Source: Candidatus Uhrbacteria bacterium (GTDB lineage: Bacteria; Patescibacteriota; Patescibacteriia; 2-12-FULL-60-25). From it: a stretch of 16,243 nt of DNA. The position numbers and the translations under genes were made by a program. Numbering within the stretch: the first letter of the stretch is position 1; each line of letters begins with the position of its first letter. The stretch covers positions 1 to 16,243 of the forward strand of contig CAIKNB010000133.1 of the NCBI GenBank assembly GCA_903828685.1, read 5' to 3'. The notes below the pieces were generated by a model. The model did no database searches, was not told the origin of the DNA, and saw only the letters and a program-made list of their open reading frames with translations. Of the stretch, positions 11,349-16,243 are shown one piece after another.

Positions 11349-12182
11349 ATGAAAAAGATCATTTTGGCAGCAATGCTCTCCGTTGGCCTCGTCGCGTGCG
11401 GCGAGAACGAAGGCAGCAACTCGAACGGCGCCATTACGCCTCCGAGCACGTGCGCAAGCATCGGTTCCGCTTGCGTGGGCGAGGGGAGCGTATGCGGGAC
11501 TTCGACTTGCCACTGCGGCTTCGAAGTGCCGGCGAGCAGCGCAGCAGCTTCGCAACCATGCCAGCAGCAGAACACCTGCACCGTGGGCATGGCCTGTGCC
11601 GCTGGCAGCTCGTCCTGCAACGGTCTCGACTGCTACTGCGGCTTCTGGGCCACCAAGGAAATGGAACAGAAGTTTAGTTGCGGTTCGGGCGGCAGCGGCG
11701 GAACGGGTGGTTCGGGCGGCAGCGGCGGTGCGTCAGGCCAAGCAGGCACTGGCGGCGCGGCGCCTGCTCCGTCTGGAACGCATTCGTTGCACATCTCGAT
11801 CGTGTCGCCTCACTCCACGCACATCTGGTGCGAGGGCGCTGCAAGCGAGATCAACGAAGCTGCCGGTGCTAACGTGAAGTTCTACGAGAACTGGCACAGC
11901 TTCGGGTGCGACTCGTACGACGGGAAGTACGACTGCGACATCGCGGTACAGTCTGGGACAGAGGAGCAATTCCAATGCTACCTCCTGGATCCCGAGGACA
12001 AGCCCGCTGATGCACAGGACGACTTGCGCTACACGTGCGCCAGCCCAGCCCAGTTCGTCTCCGGCGAGAGTTTTTCCACTTCCATCGATGGCACGGTGGT
12101 GAACGTGGATCTCATCGCCAACGCCAGTCCGGCCAACCAGACTAAGGTACAGTTCTACAACTGCGCCTGGGTCCAGAAGTAG
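11349..12182 (+). CDS. Lipoprotein with two Cys modules and Gly-rich linker
   Basis: A 277-residue lipoprotein: the signal sequence ends in lipobox LVAC, with Cys17 the predicted lipidated residue. Two related Cys modules follow. C35-x6-C42-x6-C49-x4-C54-x-C56-GF and C77-x5-C83-x6-C90-x4-C95-x-C97-GF look like an internal duplication. A Gly/Ser linker (about 112-137, GSGGSGGTGG, then SGQAGTGG) leads to a C-terminal domain of about 130 residues with strand-rich segments and Cys pairs (C161, C187, C196, C210, C230, C272). The Cys module followed by a Gly-Ser linker is typical of surface lipoproteins of Myxococcota. The function is unknown; a surface or binding role is inference. The start is supported by AAAGGG. 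It is the last gene before the strong terminator at 12202. Confidence 0.82.
   Translation: MKKIILAAMLSVGLVACGENEGSNSNGAITPPSTCASIGSACVGEGSVCGTSTCHCGFEVPASSAAASQPCQQQNTCTVGMACAAGSSSCNGLDCYCGFWATKEMEQKFSCGSGGSGGTGGSGGSGGASGQAGTGGAAPAPSGTHSLHISIVSPHSTHIWCEGAASEINEAAGANVKFYENWHSFGCDSYDGKYDCDIAVQSGTEEQFQCYLLDPEDKPADAQDDLRYTCASPAQFVSGESFSTSIDGTVVNVDLIANASPANQTKVQFYNCAWVQK
11682..11728 (+). repeat. Short direct repeat encoding the Gly-Ser linker
   Basis: A 20-base unit beginning GGTTCGGGCGG occurs identically at 11682-11701 and 11709-11728 (27-base period, nine codons). It encodes the GSGG linker. Confidence 0.75.
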
Positions 12183-12201
12183 GCCAGATATGACACGTCA
12201 G

Positions 12202-12241
12202 CTCCCCAGTTGCGGTTCGCGCAGCTGGGGAGTTTTCTTTT
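12202..12241 (+). terminator. Strong intrinsic terminator of the secreted block
   Basis: Arms 12202-12213 and 12221-12232 pair over 12 bp with one wobble (CTCCCCAG/CTGGGGAG core), 7-base loop, followed by TTTTCTTTT. Confidence 0.9.
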
Positions 12242-12250
12242 AGTCTAAGC

Positions 12251-12279
12251 TTGACAGTGACGGCAATTTGTGGTTAGCT
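12251..12279 (+). promoter_or_regulatory. Promoter of the MopE-like lipoprotein gene
   Basis: TTGACA (12251-12256), 17-base spacer ending in TGG, then TTAGCT (12274-12279). The -10 is poor but carries the TG extension. The leader would be about 77 bases and contains TCCCG/CGGGA (12287-12305). Confidence 0.6.
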
Positions 12280-12338
12280 ATCAAATTCCCGAAATATAAG
12301 CGGGAGAAAGATAAAAACGACCTTTATACAGCCAAAAA

Positions 12339-12357
12339 ACCGAGAAATCGGTGGAGG
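12339..12357 (+). promoter_or_regulatory. Stem-loop next to the SD of the 12363 gene
   Basis: ACCGA-GAAA-TCGGT (12339-12352), a 5-bp stem with a GNRA-type loop, touches GGAGG (12353-12357), 5 bases before the ATG at 12363. The SD decides the ATG over the in-frame GTG at 12351. Confidence 0.55.
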
Positions 12358-12362
12358 ACGGA

Positions 12363-13364
12363 ATGAATAACAGAATCCATCAAGTCACGTTGTTTTACGC
12401 GTTTTTCGCCACCCTGGGTTGCCTCGCAGCCTGCGGGGAGAGCGAATCGATTGACAATCGTCCCAAGAACATCGTAGGACAGGGCGGCTCGTCCGGTACA
12501 ACCGGCGATGACGCCGGGAATGCTGGGACTGCCGGTAGCGGCGGTTCGTCGGGCCAGGCTGGCTCCGGCGGCAGCAGCGGTACGGCTGGCAGCAGCGGTA
12601 CGGCTGGCAGCGGCGGTTCGTCGGGCCAGGCTGGCTCCGGCGGCGTCGGTGGTTCGGCTGGTGCGGGCGGACAAGCTGGAAGTGCTGGGACTGCTGGGAC
12701 TGCCGGTAGCGGCGGTTCGAGCGGCGACGGCGGCGTCCAAGTTTGTACGCCGGGCGCGCCCGCGGCATGCGCCATCACGGCAGAGCCTATCTGCCTCGGC
12801 ATCGCCACCTGTAACCAGCAAGGTTCGGGCTACGGCGACTGTCTCGCGCATCCCGAAGTTTGCGGCGATGGCATCGACAACGATTGCGACGGCAAGGTTG
12901 ACGAGAGCTGCATCCTCGGATGCTTGGCCTCGGCCGGACAAGAAGTCCGCTACCGCTATGTCGCGGCTGGCGGCGCCACCGCAAAATCCCTCACGGTCTT
13001 CGATGAGGCCGACAGCGCGAGCAGCCAGCCATTGGCGCGTCCCGCGGCTTGCGGCGGCACCGAGTTTGACATCCAGTACGCCTGGGGCGCCGGATGGGAT
13101 TGCGACTGTCCCCAGTCGTGTTACGTCGCCGACGATTCCTCGGTCGAATGCGTGGTGCATCGCCCGCTAGGTTCGATCCTGCACATCAATGTGCAGAACC
13201 AGACCCAGCCTCCGGGCGGCAGCACCTGGGCATGCGGCACCTGGCCGGCGACGGTCAGTGGCACTTTCCAAGTCTGGGTTAACGGAGCTGCCGTCACCCC
13301 GACGTATGAGATCTGGCCGCAACCCGGGCTGTCACCAGCCTGTAAGTTCGTGGTTCAGCTCTAA
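12363..13364 (+). CDS. Gly-rich lipoprotein with MopE-type metal-binding motif
   Basis: A 333-residue lipoprotein. The signal sequence ends in lipobox LAAC, with Cys24 predicted to be lipidated. A Gly/Ser/Ala low-complexity linker of about 80 residues (41-124) is built from units such as SGQAGSGG and SGTAGS. Then comes a Cys-rich segment with CGDGIDNDCDGKVDESC (167-183), the putative metal-binding (MopE-type, PF11617) motif that is abundant in Myxococcota and related predators. The C-terminal 150 residues are strand-rich with several Cys (230, 247, 249, 253, 263, 291, 327). The likely location is the cell surface; calcium or copper binding by the motif is inferred from the family. It has its own promoter and terminator. 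The gene is GC-rich and internally repetitive, unlike neighbouring core genes. Confidence 0.85.
   Translation: MNNRIHQVTLFYAFFATLGCLAACGESESIDNRPKNIVGQGGSSGTTGDDAGNAGTAGSGGSSGQAGSGGSSGTAGSSGTAGSGGSSGQAGSGGVGGSAGAGGQAGSAGTAGTAGSGGSSGDGGVQVCTPGAPAACAITAEPICLGIATCNQQGSGYGDCLAHPEVCGDGIDNDCDGKVDESCILGCLASAGQEVRYRYVAAGGATAKSLTVFDEADSASSQPLARPAACGGTEFDIQYAWGAGWDCDCPQSCYVADDSSVECVVHRPLGSILHINVQNQTQPPGGSTWACGTWPATVSGTFQVWVNGAAVTPTYEIWPQPGLSPACKFVVQL
12537..12644 (+). repeat. 18-base-periodic tandem repeat in the linker
   Basis: An identical 36-base unit occurs at 12537-12572 and 12609-12644. Between them are two identical 18-base units (12573-12590, 12591-12608; AGCAGCGGTACGGCTGGC). All spacings are multiples of 18 bases (six codons), so length changes keep the frame. 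Confidence 0.85.
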
Positions 13365-13401
13365 TAGCTTGCGGACGGTCCGTTCCGCTCGCACAATCTT
13401 T

Positions 13402-13437
13402 GCTCCGACTCCCTAAGGGTCGGAGCTTTCTTTTTTT
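13402..13437 (+). terminator. Intrinsic terminator of the 12363 gene
   Basis: GCTCCGAC (13402-13409) pairs perfectly with GTCGGAGC (13419-13426), followed by TTTCTTTTTTT. Confidence 0.88.
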
Positions 13438-13438
13438 A

Positions 13439-13447
13439 TGCTATACT
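13439..13447 (+). promoter_or_regulatory. Extended -10 promoter of holB (leaderless geometry)
   Basis: TGC-TATACT (13439-13447), then exactly 6 bases to the ATG at 13454. It follows the T-run of the preceding terminator directly. No -35 box is seen. Confidence 0.6.
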
Positions 13448-13453
13448 TCGGCC

Positions 13454-14419
13454 ATGCCCAGGGAGTTTTCTGAGGGTCTTATCGGACACGCGGCGATTGT
13501 CCGTATTTTGGAATCGGCGCTGGCCAATCCAGCGCCGTCTTATTTGTTCGTGGGCCAGACCCATGTGGGCAAACACGCCTTTGCCGAGCGGTTCGTGCGC
13601 GTGCTCCTGGGCCTCGAACCCGACGCCGAACATTGGCGCTCGCATCCCGATGTGGTCATCCTGGAACAAGAAGAAGGCAAGTCGCAGGTTTCGGTTGAAC
13701 AGGTGCGCGCGTTGCGCGAACGCGTGGCCCTGCGTCCGATGCGCGCCTCGCGTATCGTGGTCTATGTGCCCTCGGCCGATCGCCTCAACGAGTCAGGCAC
13801 AAACGCACTGCTCAAAGTCATCGAAGAACCGCCGGCTGATGCGGTTTTTATTTTCGTCTCCGAAGATTTGGGGCGCATCCCGCTCACGGTGCGCAGCCGC
13901 AGCGTAACCCTGCCTTTCGGCACCGTGCCGGTCAGCGTCATCGCCGAAGCGCTTTGCGCACGCGGCATCTCCCAAGACGAAGCGCAGGCGCGGGCCGCGA
14001 GTTCGCGCGGACGACCGGGCTTGGCCGTGGATTCATCCAACGTCACGGCTGGCGGTTCGGTATTCGTGCGCCAATTTCTGGGCGCTCCGAATACGGACGC
14101 GCGTCTCGCATTCATCGAAGAATTGTCCAAAGCCTGCGAATCAGCCGAAGATCCGGGCACGGCCTGGCGCGAAGCGCTGCTCTTCGGCATGCAGGAAGTG
14201 CGTTCGTCCTTGATCGCCGATCCGCAGCGCGCGCTTATGGCTGGAGCGGCCATGCTCACGGCTTTGCGCTTCGTGGGCAGCGCGGTTTCGCCGCGCTTGG
14301 CGCTGGAGGCTTGCGCCGCGCATCTTTCGGCTGACCCGCGCCGCATTTTGCCGCGCCTTTTTCCGTCGCCGCTCTCGTCATCCATCCCGCCGATATTTTC
14401 CTTACCCACAAACATATGA
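13454..14419 (+). CDS. holB: DNA polymerase III subunit delta-prime
   Basis: A 321-residue clamp-loader subunit of the AAA+ type, which with tau/gamma and delta opens the sliding clamp. Visible motifs are IGHAAIVRILESAL at the start, a P-loop remnant GQTHVGKH (34-41, His in place of Ser/Thr), HPDVVIL (64-70), RIVVYVPSADRLNESG then TNALLKVIEEPP (to 127), and SRS at 148-150 in place of the SRC motif. The four zinc-binding Cys often found between the P-loop and HPD are absent. The C-terminal third is poorly conserved, as usual. The start at MPREF is chosen because an extended -10 ends 6 bases upstream; in-frame codons further upstream lie in the terminator. Its TGA overlaps the next ATG (ATGA), implying translational coupling. 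Confidence 0.85.
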   Translation: MPREFSEGLIGHAAIVRILESALANPAPSYLFVGQTHVGKHAFAERFVRVLLGLEPDAEHWRSHPDVVILEQEEGKSQVSVEQVRALRERVALRPMRASRIVVYVPSADRLNESGTNALLKVIEEPPADAVFIFVSEDLGRIPLTVRSRSVTLPFGTVPVSVIAEALCARGISQDEAQARAASSRGRPGLAVDSSNVTAGGSVFVRQFLGAPNTDARLAFIEELSKACESAEDPGTAWREALLFGMQEVRSSLIADPQRALMAGAAMLTALRFVGSAVSPRLALEACAAHLSADPRRILPRLFPSPLSSSIPPIFSLPTNI

Positions 14420-15501
14420 AAGCATCTTTCCCTCCATTCCTGATTGTCGCTTGCGCTGCGCTCATGCTCGCGGGCGCCGGCTGCGGCACGACCACGACCG
14501 GAACCGCGGGTCCTGACGGCGGCATGTGGAAATCCTCTGACCGCGGCGTGACCTGGGCCAACAAACGCGCTTTGGTCGTAAGCTCCAAAGTCACGGCAAC
14601 CGGCGCGCTCTTTAACGTCACGGACATGGTGATGGATCCGCAAGACAACAAGACCATCTATCTGGCCACGGCCCAGTATGGGCTGGTGTATTCGTTGGAC
14701 GGCGGCGACTCGTGGCAGCTGGCCAGAATCTCGGGCGTGAGCAAGATCAACGCCATCGCCGTGGATCCCAAACAGAAATGCACGGTTTATGCGACCAGCG
14801 GCAATAAGATTTACAAAACCGTGGATTGCGCGCGCGATTGGCAGCAGATCTTCTTCGAACCGCGCACTGCAGTGACGTTCACGCGCTTGGTGGTCGACTG
14901 GTACAATCCGACCAATCTTTACGTCGGTACGTCTGATGGCGACATCCTGCGTTCGCAGAGCCAAGGCGTATCATGGGAAAAAGTCGAGCGCATCGACGGC
15001 GTGCCTATCACGAGCATGGTGCTGGATCCGCGCGATTCGCGCATCGTGTATGTCGGCACCAAGAGCGACGGTATCTGGAAGACCATGGATAGCGGCACCA
15101 CCTGGACGCAAATCAAAAAACAATTCGGGGATTCGTTCCTGGATGCGCGCTACGTATTGCAGGTCGTGATGGATCCGGTAGAAGCTAACGTCATTTATGA
15201 CGTGTGCAAGTACGGCATCCTTAAATCCACGGACGGCGGCGATACCTGGAGTGCGCTTAATCTGACTTCGCCTCCGGGCACGGTCAAGATCTATTCGCTG
15301 GCCATAGATCCCAAGAACAACCACAATCTGGTGTATACCGGAGTTTCCACGCTGCAATTTTCCACCGACGGCGGCGTGAGCTGGCAGCCCAAGAAGCTGC
15401 CGACCACGCAGGCCGGCTCGGTGCTCATGTTCGATCCGTTAGACAGCAACACGCTTTATTTAGGCACCACGCCTCCGCCGCAAGCGCAGCAGGGATTTTG
15501 A
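14416..15501 (+). CDS. BNR/VPS10-like beta-propeller lipoprotein
   Basis: A 361-residue exported repeat protein. The N-terminus is a signal sequence with a possible lipidation Cys (MLAGAGC, an imperfect lipobox). It is followed by about six repeats of the BNR/sialidase or YCF48 type. Asp-box-like turns S-x-D-x-G-x-x-W recur: SSDRGVTW, SLDGGDSW, TMDSGTTW, STDGGDTW and STDGGVSW. Inter-repeat segments such as MVMDPQDNKTIYLAT, IAVDPKQKCTVYAT and MVLDPRDSRIVYVGT precede them. This predicts a beta-propeller facing outside. Enzymatic sialidase residues are not recognisable, so a binding or assembly role is more likely. The start overlaps the holB stop by four bases. A short hairpin terminator follows. 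No SD. Confidence 0.88.
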   Translation: MKASFPPFLIVACAALMLAGAGCGTTTTGTAGPDGGMWKSSDRGVTWANKRALVVSSKVTATGALFNVTDMVMDPQDNKTIYLATAQYGLVYSLDGGDSWQLARISGVSKINAIAVDPKQKCTVYATSGNKIYKTVDCARDWQQIFFEPRTAVTFTRLVVDWYNPTNLYVGTSDGDILRSQSQGVSWEKVERIDGVPITSMVLDPRDSRIVYVGTKSDGIWKTMDSGTTWTQIKKQFGDSFLDARYVLQVVMDPVEANVIYDVCKYGILKSTDGGDTWSALNLTSPPGTVKIYSLAIDPKNNHNLVYTGVSTLQFSTDGGVSWQPKKLPTTQAGSVLMFDPLDSNTLYLGTTPPPQAQQGF

Positions 15502-15522
15502 TCGGTTAGGAATACCGAGTCT

Positions 15523-15546
15523 GGGCGGACGACGTGTCCGCCCTTT
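15523..15546 (+). terminator. Weak intrinsic terminator after the propeller gene
   Basis: GGGCGGAC and GTCCGCCC form a perfect 8-bp stem with loop GACGT, followed only by TTT. Confidence 0.6.
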
Positions 15547-15625
15547 AGGTAGACGAAGAAAACGCCGCGAAAGCTCGTGGGTTGACGGTTTGGTCAAAAA
15601 ATGGAAAACTAACCGTACAAAACTT

Positions 15626-16180
15626 ATGGCAAATTACATTGAAAACGCCAAACCAGACTTCGCTAAAGCCGTGGAGCGCCTGGACCACGAACTCAAGAAT
15701 ATCCGCAGCGGGCGCGCCAACGCCGCTTTGGTCGAAGAGGTAAAAGTCGAAGCCTATGGTTCGACCATGGAACTCAAGGGCGTAGCCGCCATTTCAATAC
15801 CGGATGCCAAGACCATCCAGATCGAGCCCTGGGACAAGAATTTGGTGAAAGATGTGGAAAAAGCTTTGATTGCGGCCAATCTGGGCCTTAACCCGAACGT
15901 GGCCGGTACGGTCATCCGGCTGAACATGCCGCAGATGAACGAGGAGACGCGCAAAGACACGGTCAAGGCCGTGCATCAAAAAGGGGAGCAGGCCAAGATT
16001 TCGCTGCGCAACGTGCGCGAACAGGTGCGCGAAACCATCCTCAAGGACGAAAAGGCACATTTAGTTTCCGAAGACGAACGTTTCCGCCAGCTGGAACAAT
16101 TGGATAAGGCGGTCAAGGAATATAACGAGAAAGTCGACAAGCTCATCGCGGAAAAGGAAGAAGAAGTGATGACGATCTGA
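15626..16180 (+). CDS. frr: Ribosome recycling factor
   Basis: A 184-residue RRF, which with EF-G splits post-termination ribosomes; the length is normal (about 185). Conserved stretches include LDHELKNIRSGRANAALVEE near the N-terminus, VEAYGSTMELKGVAAISIPD, IQIEPWDKNLVKDVEKAL, NLGLNPNVAGTVIRLNMPQM, and NEETRKDTVKAVHQKGEQAK, IRNVRE-like (SLRNVREQVRETI) in the long-helix domain. The C-terminal EEEVMTI matches RRFs of CPR bacteria as I recall them. The ATG of MANYIENA is chosen over an upstream in-frame start because homology begins there. No SD precedes it; a TACAAA sequence 4 bases upstream may be a -10 box but is uncertain. It lies 7 bases before the next gene. Confidence 0.94.
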   Translation: MANYIENAKPDFAKAVERLDHELKNIRSGRANAALVEEVKVEAYGSTMELKGVAAISIPDAKTIQIEPWDKNLVKDVEKALIAANLGLNPNVAGTVIRLNMPQMNEETRKDTVKAVHQKGEQAKISLRNVREQVRETILKDEKAHLVSEDERFRQLEQLDKAVKEYNEKVDKLIAEKEEEVMTI

Positions 16181-16187
16181 GAATCTT

Positions 16188-16243
16188 ATGCCTATTTCTG
16201 CAGACCAAAAAATGGATTTGTTGGTGTCGCTGTGCAAACGGCG
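16188..16243 (+). CDS. glyS: Glycyl-tRNA synthetase, N-terminal fragment
   Basis: Only the first 18 codons and part of the next are in the window (MPISADQKMDLLVSLCKR). The D-x-L-V-S-L-(C/A)-KR pattern matches the start of the dimeric, single-chain glycyl-tRNA synthetase (VSLCKRRGF..P..EIYGG). The identification therefore rests on about a dozen residues. It starts 7 bases after frr and is probably co-transcribed with it. No SD. Confidence 0.6.
   Translation, partial: MPISADQKMDLLVSLCKR

Noticed and set aside
12385..12808. Long minus-strand frames across 12324-13160 and 13762-14964
   Set aside because: They are shadows of GC-rich, repetitive or highly biased plus-strand genes, with low-complexity translations and no start signals.
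1..16243. Alternative genetic code (UGA as Gly) as in some CPR lineages
   Set aside because: Conserved proteins end normally at TGA (frr, holB) and none has an in-frame TGA.
1..16243. CRISPR array, insertion sequence or tRNA gene
   Set aside because: No regularly spaced repeats, transposase or integrase frames were seen; no tRNA-like T-arm was found other than that of the tmRNA.

Overview
The window reads as a chromosomal segment of a Patescibacteria (CPR)-like bacterium. This placement is inferred from gene content and protein style: short IF-3, RRF ending in EEVMTI, a delta-prime subunit without the zinc module, many small anchored proteins, and almost no Shine-Dalgarno (SD) sites on core genes. 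The standard genetic code fits throughout. A 16S rRNA gene or a marker-gene tree would settle the lineage.

Layout. (1) 7-1690, minus strand: a translation cluster smpB, ssrA (tmRNA), infC, rpmI. The smpB stop codon touches the mature 5' end of tmRNA. (2) 1719-2524, plus strand: a single unknown gene with its own promoter, SD and terminator; its -35 box overlaps that of smpB. (3) 2528-3237, minus strand: a CBU_0592-type membrane protein and a two-helix EncFtn-like ferritin, ending in two tandem terminators. (4) 3233-8173, plus strand: a compact run of six envelope genes (AI-2E family transporter, two small anchored proteins, a polytopic protein, a catalytically dead HtrA-like protein with PDZ, a Wzz-like protein). 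(5) 8179-8866: a second single unknown gene with its own signals. (6) 8951-13437: a secreted/anchored protein block. It holds a barrel-like secreted protein, a Cys-containing anchored protein, a lipoprotein with duplicated Cys modules and a Gly-Ser linker, and a MopE-motif lipoprotein. This block looks Myxococcota-like and has long structured leaders. (7) 13439-16243: holB, a BNR-propeller protein, frr and the start of a glycyl-tRNA synthetase gene.

The strongest global pattern is a split in gene-start signals. Fifteen core or envelope genes have no recognisable SD, and several have a -10 box so close to the start codon that the mRNA would be leaderless or nearly so. All six accessory genes (starts at 1785, 8234, 9210, 10685, 11349, 12363) have an SD, and four of the transcription units carry a TTGACA -35 box. 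Inside the secreted block, two intergenic leaders share a double-hairpin element, and all four genes have a small stem-loop just upstream of the SD. These are the best candidates for undescribed biology here.
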